DNA of 64,000 nt from Elusimicrobia bacterium GWA2_56_46. Its GTDB lineage: Bacteria; Elusimicrobiota; Elusimicrobia; Elusimicrobiales; UBA9959. Positions within the stretch are counted from its first letter, which is position 1, and each line of letters begins with the position of its first letter. The stretch lies in contig MGTT01000020.1 of assembly GCA_001799575.1 (NCBI GenBank), positions 62,001 to 126,000 on the forward strand, read 5' to 3'. This document shows positions 15,854-23,971 of this stretch, piece by piece. Under the pieces are notes generated by a model. It ran no database searches, was not told the DNA's origin, and worked only from the letters and a program-made list of their open reading frames with translations. A program made the position numbers and the translations under genes.

Positions 15854-17644
15854 TTATATCCAGAGCGAAATATCCAGAATCAGAACCACGGAGCCGTCGC
15901 CCAGGATCGTGGCTCCTGAAAACCCCCTGGCGCGCTTGACTATCCCCGTGAGAGTTTTGACTACGATCTCTTTCCTGCCCAGGAAATTATCCACCACCAT
16001 GCCGGCCGACTTGGTGCCAGACTCGAAAACAAGCACATATTGCGTCCCGGACTCCGCCCGGGCGGCCGCGCGGGTATTCGCTCCCAGCTTTTTATCGAGC
16101 CTGATAAGGGGGATCACCCTGTCCCGGAACACCACTACTTCATTGCCGCCTATGCTCTTTACGCTGTCCGGGGAAAGCGGAACGATCTCCGTTATATTGT
16201 TGAGCGGGATCGCGTAGATCTCGTTTTTCACCCTCACCATAAGAGCCGAGATGATGGCCAGCGACAGAGGCAGATGCAGCACGAAAGAGGAACCCGCCCC
16301 TTTCTGCGACCTTATGGCCAGCCGGCCGTTGAAAGATTCTATCATCGTCTTCACGGCGTCCATGCCGACGCCCCGGCCGGAAATATCGGTAATGGTTTCA
16401 GCCGTGGAGAATCTTGAGTCGCAGATGAGGCCGAAAGTGTCCTCGTTCGACATCGTGCGCGCCTGCTCCTCCGTTATCATCCCGAGGGACACCGCTTTTT
16501 TCTGGATCAGAACCGGGTCAAGACCCTTGCCGTCGTCGGAAACCTCTATGAGGATAAAGCCCCTTTCCCTCCTGGCCCCGAGCGTCACTTTTCCCTTGCG
16601 AAGTTTTCCTTTCTTCTCGCGCGCCGCCGGAAGCTCCACTCCGTGGTCTATAGCGTTGCGCAGCAGATGAACCAGCGGCTCGTTTATCTCGTCAAGCAGC
16701 AGCCTGTCGATGCCGATATCGGCGCCGTAGATCTCAAATTCAATGTCCTTCTCCAGCTTCCTGGCAAGATCCCTGACCATCCTGGGATATCTGTCGAAAA
16801 CCTGCGAAACCGACACCATCCTGGTCTTTAAAACCGCTTCCTGCAGATCTATCGCTATCCTGTCAAACTCCTGGAGGGTTTCCGTAAGCTCGTCTATCTT
16901 ATGCCTGCCCGAGATCTGTTCGAGCTGGGATTTGCTTATGACCAGCTCGCCCACCAGGTTCATGACCACGTCCAGATAAGAAGTGTTTATCCTTACGTGC
17001 GTAGTCTTGGTCTTTTTTTCCGCTTCCGGCGCGGCCGCCGCCGGGGCAATCCCGTCCTGCTTAGCTCCGGCGCCTCCCGGGGCTTCAAAAGGACGTGAGC
17101 CCGCTAAATTATCATCAGGCGAGGCAGACTCGTCCTGCCCGGCCTGAACCGCCGCGTCGGCCTGTTCCGCCCGCTCCTCTCCGGCAGCCTGCTCCTCCGG
17201 CGCCGGCGGCGCGCCGGGTTCTTCCGGTTCCGCCGCCGCGGGAGCCGCCGGCCCTTCCTCGCCTATAAGCGCGGCCAGCCGCGCGACAAGCCTTTCCACG
17301 TCCGATTTGGCCTCGGCGCCGGTATCGATCTCGTCCACCAGCTTGCTGAGGGCGTCAAGGCACTCAAAAAGGACGTCCAGAGTGTCGCCCTTGGCGGAAG
17401 CCTCGCCCTTGCGCAGTTTATCGAAAACGTCCTCCATCTTGTGGGTAAGATGGGTTATCTTGTCGAACCCCATGGTCGCGGCCATGCCTTTAAGGGTATG
17501 GGCCACGCGGAAAATATCGCTCAGGACGTCCTTGTTGGCGAGATTTTTTTCAAGTTCCACAAGGGCCGTGTTCAGAGCCGCAAGGTACTCCCTGGCCTCG
17601 GGAACAAAAACTTCCTTGAATTGGGAAAGATCCGATTCATCCAT
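15854..17644 (-). CDS. cheA: Chemotaxis histidine kinase CheA
   Basis: A 596-residue kinase: HPt domain with phosphorylated His49 (VAHTLKGMA), a long Ala/Glu/Pro linker (about 130-215) in place of a recognisable P2 domain, the P3 dimerisation helices (about 218-280), the ATPase (N box LLRNAIDHGVE, G1 VSDDGKGL, G2 GRGVGMDAV) and a CheW-like C-terminal domain. It couples the receptors to the CheY and CheB proteins of this operon. The ATG at 17644 overlaps the cheB stop by eight bases, consistent with translational coupling. The missing P2 is a mild deviation seen in other phyla. Confidence 0.96.
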   Translation of the reverse strand: MDESDLSQFKEVFVPEAREYLAALNTALVELEKNLANKDVLSDIFRVAHTLKGMAATMGFDKITHLTHKMEDVFDKLRKGEASAKGDTLDVLFECLDALSKLVDEIDTGAEAKSDVERLVARLAALIGEEGPAAPAAAEPEEPGAPPAPEEQAAGEERAEQADAAVQAGQDESASPDDNLAGSRPFEAPGGAGAKQDGIAPAAAAPEAEKKTKTTHVRINTSYLDVVMNLVGELVISKSQLEQISGRHKIDELTETLQEFDRIAIDLQEAVLKTRMVSVSQVFDRYPRMVRDLARKLEKDIEFEIYGADIGIDRLLLDEINEPLVHLLRNAIDHGVELPAAREKKGKLRKGKVTLGARRERGFILIEVSDDGKGLDPVLIQKKAVSLGMITEEQARTMSNEDTFGLICDSRFSTAETITDISGRGVGMDAVKTMIESFNGRLAIRSQKGAGSSFVLHLPLSLAIISALMVRVKNEIYAIPLNNITEIVPLSPDSVKSIGGNEVVVFRDRVIPLIRLDKKLGANTRAAARAESGTQYVLVFESGTKSAGMVVDNFLGRKEIVVKTLTGIVKRARGFSGATILGDGSVVLILDISLWI

Positions 17645-18659
17645 AATATTTCTCCACGGCCGCGGCTATTTCGGAAGCGGGACGGATCTGGTCGTAAAAA
17701 CCGGACTTCACCACCGCCGCCGGCATACCGGAATAAACGCCGGCGCTGGACTCGGCCTCCACTATCACTTTCCCCCCGTATTTTTTTACCACCTCCGCCC
17801 CTTTCACGCTGTCGCAGCCCATGCCGGAAAGAACCACCAGCACGGTCTGCGACTTGAAAGCCTCGGCGCAGGAAATTATCACCCTGTTTATATCCGGCTG
17901 GATATGTCCCTTGTAATCCGTAAGATCCGCCACCGCGCCTTTCTTGGTCCTGAACAGCTCAAGAGTGGAGTTCGTGGGGGAAAAAAGCATCCTTCCCGCG
18001 AAAAGAATGTCCCCCTTGACCGCGACTTTAACCTCCAGCGGAGTTATCTTCCCCACATGCTGGGCGAAAGAATTTATAAAGTACGCCGGCATATGCTGGG
18101 CCACCACCACTCCGGCAAAAAAATTCTTTGAAAAATTCGCGGCCACTTTGTAAAGCGAAACGGGCCCGCCGGCCGACGTCGCTATCACCACCCCCTGCAT
18201 GGCGGGAAACCGGGCCGGAGAATGGATCACCTTCACCGCGGCGGCCTTATATTCCTCCAGCCGCGCCCTGTCTATCCTGGAGGCGGCTTTCACTTTCTCC
18301 ACAAGTTCCCGCCCTATCTCAGCGAGAGACTTTGAAGCGTCGGGCTTCAACACCACGTCCACCACGCCCAGCGCGAAGATCCCCCGCATGATATCCGCGT
18401 TCCTCACTCCCACCGAACTGACCACGATTATGGGCGTCGGCCTGAATTTAGAGATCTGTTCAAACACCCAGGTTCCTTCGGAACCGGGCATGATGATATC
18501 GGAAACCACTACATCCGGCTCAAGGGATAAAAGCTTTTCAACCGCCTCTTTCGCTCCGCCCGCCTCGCCCGCCACCTCGATCTCCGGATCGCAGGACAGA
18601 AGCTCTTTCAGCACCGTCCTTATGAACACGGAATCTTCGACCAGCAGTACCTTTATCAT
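17637..18659 (-). CDS. cheB: Chemotaxis-specific protein-glutamate methylesterase CheB
   Basis: A 340-residue protein: receiver with phosphoacceptor Asp54 (VVSDIIMPG), linker, and methylesterase domain with the expected Ser (IATSAGGP), His (VAQHMP) and Asp (SGMGCDS) motifs. The nucleophile loop reads SAGG instead of the more common STGG, and GMGCDS instead of GMGxDG; both are tolerable changes. It demethylates receptor glutamates, opposing CheR encoded just upstream. Confidence 0.95.
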   Translation of the reverse strand: MIKVLLVEDSVFIRTVLKELLSCDPEIEVAGEAGGAKEAVEKLLSLEPDVVVSDIIMPGSEGTWVFEQISKFRPTPIIVVSSVGVRNADIMRGIFALGVVDVVLKPDASKSLAEIGRELVEKVKAASRIDRARLEEYKAAAVKVIHSPARFPAMQGVVIATSAGGPVSLYKVAANFSKNFFAGVVVAQHMPAYFINSFAQHVGKITPLEVKVAVKGDILFAGRMLFSPTNSTLELFRTKKGAVADLTDYKGHIQPDINRVIISCAEAFKSQTVLVVLSGMGCDSVKGAEVVKKYGGKVIVEAESSAGVYSGMPAAVVKSGFYDQIRPASEIAAAVEKYYG

Positions 18660-18666
18660 TTTAAAA

Positions 18667-19044
18667 TCAGACCGTCATGCCCAGCGCCTGGCCCACCACT
18701 TTCATAAGCTCTTCGGCTTTTACCGGTTTGGTCACAAAGCCCTTGGCGCCCACGGAAATAGATTCCTGCACTATTTTTTCCTGCCCCATGGCCGACACCA
18801 TTATGACCTTGGCGGAAGGATCGCAGGCCACTATCCTCTTAACGGCTTCAAGCCCCACGGCTTCCGGCATTATCATATCCATCGTCACAAGATCGGGCTT
18901 GAGCTTATTGTACTGCTCCACCGCCTCCTCCACGTTGGCGGCCTCTCCTATGACCTGGTGCTGCCCTTTGGATCCTTTTTCCAGAAGATTTCTGAGCGTA
19001 AGACGCATAAATTTGGAATCGTCAACCACCAGAATTTTAGCCAT
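18667..19044 (-). CDS. cheY: Chemotaxis response regulator CheY
   Basis: A 125-residue single receiver with DD pocket (residues 8-9), phosphoacceptor Asp56 (VTMDMIMPE), Ser in MVSAMG and Lys in TKPVK. GGAGAG precedes the ATG. Its start overlaps the end of cheR by eight bases. This is the best candidate for the regulator that acts on the motor; the usual target FliM is not in the window, so it may bind another rotor protein. Confidence 0.93.
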   Translation of the reverse strand: MAKILVVDDSKFMRLTLRNLLEKGSKGQHQVIGEAANVEEAVEQYNKLKPDLVTMDMIMPEAVGLEAVKRIVACDPSAKVIMVSAMGQEKIVQESISVGAKGFVTKPVKAEELMKVVGQALGMTV

Positions 19045-19912
19045 GGCACTCTCCTTTCCCGTAGATTCTCTCGTCGCTGTTGTAAAGAAAAAACTTGTCC
19101 TTGAAATTGGCGGTAAACAGGACTTCGGATTTCCCCATCACAAGAAAGCCGTCGTCCTTAAGGGCCGCGTGAAAGGTCTGAAGAAGCTTATCCTTGGACT
19201 CGGTCTTGAAATAGATGAACACGTTCCTGCAGAGTATGAGATCCAGTCCCGACGCGGGCGCGGGCTCGTCGAAAAAATTATGCTTTCTGAAACGAACCAG
19301 CGACTTGACCGAAGGCTCCAGCTCGAATTTAGCCTCCGGGCCGTCCCCGATCCGCTTGAAATACCTGGCCACGTACTCCGCCGGGGCGGTGGCCAGCGAA
19401 GCGGCGCCGTAGATCCCGCTTGCGGCCTTCTCCAGGGACAGATCGTCTATATCGGTCGCGATGACAACCGGGACGAAAGACTGGCGCGCGCCGGCAAGCT
19501 CCCTGAGAAGGATCGCCAGACTGTAAGGTTCCTCGCCCGAAGAGCAGCCGCAGGACCAGATATTCAGGGCGGGCGCGCCCGCCGGGCCCGGCCGCTTTCC
19601 GTTTGCGGCGGGCCGCTGCAGCTTCGCGATTATTTTGGGGAGGACATCTGTCCTGAGGATCTCCCACATTTTAGCGTCCCTGAAAAACTGAGTCACGTTC
19701 ACGGTAAGGGCGTTATAAAGCTCCCTGGCTTCCGCTCTTACCGTCCCCAGTATCTTTATATAGCCCTCGTAATCGGCCGGGGCCAGGCCGTTTGACAGAA
19801 GCCGGGAATTAAGCCTGCGCTTTATGTAGGGTTCGTTGTATTTGCGGCAATCAAGGCCGGTTTTATCGAGCGTAAGCGCCAGAAGTTTTTCAAAAGATGT
19901 TTTGCTTTCCAT
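19037..19912 (-). CDS. cheR: Chemoreceptor methyltransferase CheR
   Basis: A 291-residue S-adenosylmethionine-dependent methyltransferase. The N-terminal helical domain (INRRL-like YIKRRLNSRL) and the SAM loop (WSCGCSSGEEPYSLAI) are clear, followed by LILCRNVFIYF, a CheR hallmark. There is no TPR extension. It methylates the glutamates of the MCP. No good ribosome site is visible before the ATG at 19912, so the start is by family length. Confidence 0.94.
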   Translation of the reverse strand: MESKTSFEKLLALTLDKTGLDCRKYNEPYIKRRLNSRLLSNGLAPADYEGYIKILGTVRAEARELYNALTVNVTQFFRDAKMWEILRTDVLPKIIAKLQRPAANGKRPGPAGAPALNIWSCGCSSGEEPYSLAILLRELAGARQSFVPVVIATDIDDLSLEKAASGIYGAASLATAPAEYVARYFKRIGDGPEAKFELEPSVKSLVRFRKHNFFDEPAPASGLDLILCRNVFIYFKTESKDKLLQTFHAALKDDGFLVMGKSEVLFTANFKDKFFLYNSDERIYGKGECHG

Positions 19913-19956
19913 TATCTATTTAAACCGAAACCAGTGACCCGCTCAGCGTTTTGTTT

Positions 19957-20454
19957 TTATTTCTCCCTGTCCCCGCCGCCCGCGGCGCCGGCCGCGTCCG
20001 CCAGCTCGGCCTTTTCCGGATCGTTAAAGATCTTCCCGAGATTAAGCAGGATCACCAGGAGTTTGCCCACTTTCGCCACCCCTGAAAGATATTCCGAGTC
20101 TATGGAAGCCAGGGAGGGCGGGATAGGATCTATCTGCTCGCCGGAAACCTGCAGAACCTCCGAAACTCCGTCCACCACAAGGCCGACGGTCTGGCCGACG
20201 GCGTCGGCGACGACTATCCTGTTCTTATCGGTCCGTTCTTTCCGGCCCAGGCCGAAGCGTCCTCTGAGGTCTATCACAGGGATTATTCTGCCCCTCAGAT
20301 TTATCACGCCCTCTATGAACCCGGACGCTCCCGGCACGCGGGTTATCTCCGGCAGGCGTATGATCTCCTGGATCTGGGTTATCGGCACACCGTACTCTTC
20401 CGAGGAAAGACTGAATACCACCAGCTGCTGAATATTTGTTTTATTTTCCGCCAT
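19957..20454 (-). CDS. cheW: CheW adaptor, second copy of a tandem pair
   Basis: A 165-residue CheW that links receptors to CheA. GGGAG lies before the ATG at 20454. It is nearly identical to the upstream copy through the first 130 residues, including LVVFSLSSEEYGVPITQIQE and the VINLRGRIIPVIDLR core. The C-terminal tails differ (Ala/Gly-rich here). This points to a recent tandem duplication with both copies kept. Confidence 0.94.
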   Translation of the reverse strand: MAENKTNIQQLVVFSLSSEEYGVPITQIQEIIRLPEITRVPGASGFIEGVINLRGRIIPVIDLRGRFGLGRKERTDKNRIVVADAVGQTVGLVVDGVSEVLQVSGEQIDPIPPSLASIDSEYLSGVAKVGKLLVILLNLGKIFNDPEKAELADAAGAAGGGDREK

Positions 20455-20482
20455 GATTCTCCCGTCCGTCCGACTATCGCCG

Positions 20483-20968
20483 TCAGACCTTGTTTTTTTC
20501 CCTGGCCGCCACTCCGGACACCGTTTTTTCAAGGTCGTTCAGCAGTTTCGCCAGGTCGAGAAGGATCACCAGAAGCTTGTCGATCTTCGCCACCCCTGAA
20601 AGATATTCCGAGTCTATGGAGGACATGGAGGGCGGGATGGGATCTATCTGCTCGCCGGAGATCTGAAGAACCTCCGAGACTCCGTCCACCACAAGGCCGA
20701 CGGTCTGGCCGCCGGCGTCGGCGACGACTATCCTGTTTTTCTCGGTCCGCTCTTTCTGCTCCAGACCGAAACGTCCCCTGAGGTCTATCACGGGAATTAT
20801 CCTGCCGCGCAGGTTTATCACGCCCTCTATGAACCCGGGCATCCCGGGTATGCGCGTGATCTCGGGCAGGCGTATGATCTCCTGGATCTGGGTTATCGGC
20901 ACACCGTACTCTTCCGAGGAAAGACTGAATACCACCAACTGCTGGATCCCGGTTTTATTCTCCGCCAT
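20483..20968 (-). CDS. cheW: CheW adaptor, first copy of a tandem pair
   Basis: A 161-residue CheW preceded by GGGGAGGA. It has the same two-barrel CheW core as its neighbour, with substitutions such as Gly-Met for Gly-Ala at IPGMPGF. The Lys-rich C-terminus ends just upstream of the second copy. Two CheW proteins may allow different array geometries or receptor classes. Confidence 0.94.
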   Translation of the reverse strand: MAENKTGIQQLVVFSLSSEEYGVPITQIQEIIRLPEITRIPGMPGFIEGVINLRGRIIPVIDLRGRFGLEQKERTEKNRIVVADAGGQTVGLVVDGVSEVLQISGEQIDPIPPSMSSIDSEYLSGVAKIDKLLVILLDLAKLLNDLEKTVSGVAAREKNKV

Positions 20969-20981
20969 ATTCCTCCCCCTC

Positions 20982-21359
20982 TTACATTTTTATCCCAAGA
21001 ACCGTTTCCACCACCGCCGTCAATTCTTCCACCTCGAACGGTTTATGAAGACAGTGCCTGGCGCCCATTTCCCTGGCCTTTCCCTCTACCTGCCGATCCG
21101 GATCAGAATCGCTGCCCATCATCATCACGAACAGCGCCGCTTTCGCCGCCGGAAGCCTGCCCAGAACCTCGTCTCCGTTCATCTTAGGCATATGATTGTC
21201 GCAAAAGATCAGGTCGTACGAAGCGGCCTGGGCCATCCCGAGCCCCTCCTCTCCGTTATAAGCCGACTCCACATTAAACCCCAAAGGCTCAAGAATGAAC
21301 CGGAACATATCGTGAAACCCGCGTTCATCGTCTATAACCAGCACTCTTTTCGGCGGCAT
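20982..21359 (-). CDS. CheY-like response regulator, first gene of the che operon
   Basis: A 125-residue receiver: acidic pair at 10-11, phosphoacceptor Asp54 (IFCDNHMPKMNG), conserved Lys in LHKPFE. The Thr/Ser switch position is in an odd context (MMMGSDSD). It has no output domain. It is 13 bases upstream of the first cheW and probably the first gene of this operon; the AT-rich stretch at about 21445-21475 upstream could hold a promoter, but the match is weak. Confidence 0.88.
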   Translation of the reverse strand: MPPKRVLVIDDERGFHDMFRFILEPLGFNVESAYNGEEGLGMAQAASYDLIFCDNHMPKMNGDEVLGRLPAAKAALFVMMMGSDSDPDRQVEGKAREMGARHCLHKPFEVEELTAVVETVLGIKM

Positions 21360-21496
21360 ATTTCCGTTCCTCTTGAATTCAGGTTAAACGATCATGGAAG
21401 CCGCCCCAGGATCCGGACAACGCCCCGCGAGACGGCTTTCGATTTCGGTATATTAAATAATATAAACGCGGGTTAGACAAGCGGAATTTACCCGAG

Positions 21497-23815
21497 TTAG
21501 GATTTTTCCGGTTTCAGCGCCCACTTCATCCGTTCCGGGAAGGATTTCTCCAGGCGTTTGTATCTCTCAAGTTCGGCGGAAACGGCCGCCAGCCGCGTCT
21601 GGTTCGCCTGCGCCTGTTTTGCCGCGGCATCCCGGGCAAGGGCCGAATTCTGCTTTTCCACTTCGAGCCGGCGCACAAGATCCTCGGCCCGAGATTCCAG
21701 CTCCTGGAGCTTCTGCCTGAGGGAGGGCAGCTCCGCTTCCAGGCCCGCGCGGTTTCCGCTTTCGGTTTTGAGCGCCTGCGCCAGCCCGGCTAACTCCTGC
21801 TCGCGCGAAGACCTGGCGGCCAGAGCCGCGTCCAGCTGCGCCCTGACCGACGAATATTCGGCGTTGAGGCGGGAAAGTTCGGTTCCGAGCCGGGCACGAT
21901 CCCCGTCCATGGCGGCAAAGCGCTTCTCATAATCGGCTTTCACCGCCGTGAGAGAATTCACCTGCGCCTCCAGCCGCCCGTGCTCCGCGGCCAGGGCCGC
22001 CCTGGCGTCCTCGGCTTCCTTGCGGCTGAACGCGAGCCTGGCGTCAAAGCGGCGGATCTCCTCGCCGCTGCGCCTGGATTCCGCTTCCAGGCGGCCCTTT
22101 TCTTCCTCGGCCCGGGCCTTGGCGGCCCTGAGCGCGGCCAATTCGGAGAGATATTCCCGTTCCAGCTCTTTCTTGACGCCGGCCCTGATCTCGCCGGCCT
22201 CGGCCTCATATTGCGCCAGCTCTTTCTTCACTCCCGCGCGGATCTCCAGCACCTCCGCCTCATATTGCCCGCGCAGCTCCCGCGTCCGTTCTTCAAGCGC
22301 GGCGGCCGCCTCGGCCCTGGTTCTCTCCAGTTCCAGGCTGTGCTTCGTCTCAAGGGCCGACAGCTCTTCCCGGCTTTTTTTGCCGGCCGCCATAACCTCG
22401 GCCTGAAGGCGGCGCTGCAGGTCGGCCAGCTGGCGGGCATGCTCCTCCGCGAATTCGGCGGCATGATTATTTTTAAATTCCTGGATCTCCGCCTGCTGCT
22501 TCTTCGCAAGGCCCTCAAGTTCCGCCTGGTGGGCCGCTTTTATAGCCTCGGTCTCGGATCTGGATTTTTTGGCGTCTTCTATATTCGACGCTATAGCCTG
22601 GGCCAGCTGCATCTTTTCCAGGCGCAGGGCCTGGCGCTCCTTCTCAAGCACGGCGTTGATGGCCTGCACCCGGGAAATAAAACCTTTCAGCTTTACCAGT
22701 TCCGAAAGAGCGCGGACTTTCTCTCCGGAGGTTTCGGCCAGGGCTTTTTCTTTTTCCTGCATAGCCGCTTCGTGGCGCAGCTGCAGCTTTCCCAGCTCCT
22801 CGTCCTTCTCGGAGTTCTTGCGGTCGGCGATGGCGCCGATCTCGGACTGGAGGCGCCCGATCTCTTTCTGCATCTTATCCACTTCAAAACGGAATTTTTC
22901 GTCGGCCAGTTTATTTTCGTTATGCGCTTTTTCCTCGCGGGCGCGCAGGACGGCGTTCTCGGCCCTCATGTCGGCGAATTCCCTCTCCCGCTCCGGCACG
23001 TTCTTGATATAGGACTCGATGGAGGCTTTTTCCCGGTCTATTTTGGCCACCTCGTCCCTGAGCCTGGAGATCTCTCTGGCCTGCATCTCCTTTTCCATGG
23101 CCGCGCGGCGGAATTCATCCTCCACTTCGCGCAGCTTTTCCGCGCTGGATTTCAGGGAACGAACCTCGTCCTCTTTCTGAGAAATCGTCCGCTGCCACAA
23201 AGCTTTCTCTTCCAGCCAGCGGCGCTCCATTTCCTGCAGCCGGTAAATAAAGTGGCCTTCCACGTCCTTGGACTGGGTCTCGCGCTCCTGGATCTGGCCT
23301 TTCAGGGTCTGCATCCAGGTCTCGCGCTCCTGCACGAGCCGGGCTTCCAGGTCTTTCACTTTGGATTTTAGCGTGAGGCGCTCTTCCTGCGTTTCCTGTT
23401 CGTGCCGGTCGCGGCGCAGCTTCTCCTGGATGTCTTTCAGCGAAGACTCCACCTTGGAGGAAAGGGCCTCGTCCTGCTGGTTCTTTAAAGCGGCCAGGAG
23501 GGCTTTCTCTTTTTCCTGGGAGACGACTTTCTCCATCTCGACTATCTTTTTTTCAAGCTTGTCTTTATCCTCTTTCAGCCTGGCAGATTCCTCGGCCGAG
23601 GCATCCCGCTGGGGCGGGCGCGAAGAAAAAGGCGCGGGAGCGGAAAGGCCCGGGGGCTGGGCGAACGGAAGGCCCGGCGCGCCGCCGGGAAGAGGCGGCA
23701 AAACCGGTTTCCCCCCGCCCGGCATCGGGGGCGGAGGAGAACCGGGTTTCATAAAACCCGGTGGTATCGGGGGCAGACTCTTCTTTTTCTCCTCTTTATT
23801 ATCGCTGTCTTCCAT
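21497..23815 (-). CDS. Long coiled-coil protein with Pro-rich N-terminus (module 1)
   Basis: A 772-residue protein. Residues about 12-70 are Pro/Gly-rich (PPIPPGFMKPGSPPPPMPGG), the rest is almost unbroken coiled coil rich in Glu, Lys, Arg and Ala. There is no signal peptide or membrane segment, so it is cytoplasmic. AAGGA before the ATG at 23815 decides the start; a TTG at 23833 is weaker. It follows the FliF-FliG fusion, where fliH would lie in a flagellar operon, and could be a filament or scaffold under the rotor, compared loosely with AglZ or FrzS in Myxococcus. The length far exceeds FliH. Function is inferred only from context. Confidence 0.8.
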   Translation of the reverse strand: MEDSDNKEEKKKSLPPIPPGFMKPGSPPPPMPGGGKPVLPPLPGGAPGLPFAQPPGLSAPAPFSSRPPQRDASAEESARLKEDKDKLEKKIVEMEKVVSQEKEKALLAALKNQQDEALSSKVESSLKDIQEKLRRDRHEQETQEERLTLKSKVKDLEARLVQERETWMQTLKGQIQERETQSKDVEGHFIYRLQEMERRWLEEKALWQRTISQKEDEVRSLKSSAEKLREVEDEFRRAAMEKEMQAREISRLRDEVAKIDREKASIESYIKNVPEREREFADMRAENAVLRAREEKAHNENKLADEKFRFEVDKMQKEIGRLQSEIGAIADRKNSEKDEELGKLQLRHEAAMQEKEKALAETSGEKVRALSELVKLKGFISRVQAINAVLEKERQALRLEKMQLAQAIASNIEDAKKSRSETEAIKAAHQAELEGLAKKQQAEIQEFKNNHAAEFAEEHARQLADLQRRLQAEVMAAGKKSREELSALETKHSLELERTRAEAAAALEERTRELRGQYEAEVLEIRAGVKKELAQYEAEAGEIRAGVKKELEREYLSELAALRAAKARAEEEKGRLEAESRRSGEEIRRFDARLAFSRKEAEDARAALAAEHGRLEAQVNSLTAVKADYEKRFAAMDGDRARLGTELSRLNAEYSSVRAQLDAALAARSSREQELAGLAQALKTESGNRAGLEAELPSLRQKLQELESRAEDLVRRLEVEKQNSALARDAAAKQAQANQTRLAAVSAELERYKRLEKSFPERMKWALKPEKS

Positions 23816-23906
23816 ATAAGTCCTTGTCTTCAAACCTCGCTCATATTCTAGAAGTCGGGCGTTTCATTTTAGTTAAGTAATTGTTAACAGGCTGTTTAAC
23901 TATCCA

Positions 23907-23928
23907 GAAAAATTCAATTGAATTTTTC
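23907..23928. terminator. 22-bp perfect AT-rich palindrome between the FliF-FliG and coiled-coil genes
   Basis: GAAAAATTCAA followed by TTGAATTTTTC. It shares the GAAAAATT/AATTTTTC frame with the hairpins at 15813 and 42751, suggesting a common terminator or processing hairpin type in this genome. Confidence 0.5.
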
Positions 23929-23937
23929 GGTAACTTC

Positions 23938-23968
23938 CTTCATCCTTCAAGCCTTTATCCTTTAGCCT
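23938..23968. repeat. Degenerate heptad repeat
   Basis: Units like TTCATCC, TTTATCC and TTTAGCC in near-perfect 7-bp register, directly after the FliF-FliG-TPR stop codon. Confidence 0.5.
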
Positions 23969-23971
23969 TTC

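Noticed and set aside
21980-23371. Plus-strand frame of 463 codons opposite the coiled-coil gene
   Set aside because: It is a Leu/Phe/Gly-rich shadow of the Glu/Lys/Arg heptads on the other strand and has no ribosome site.
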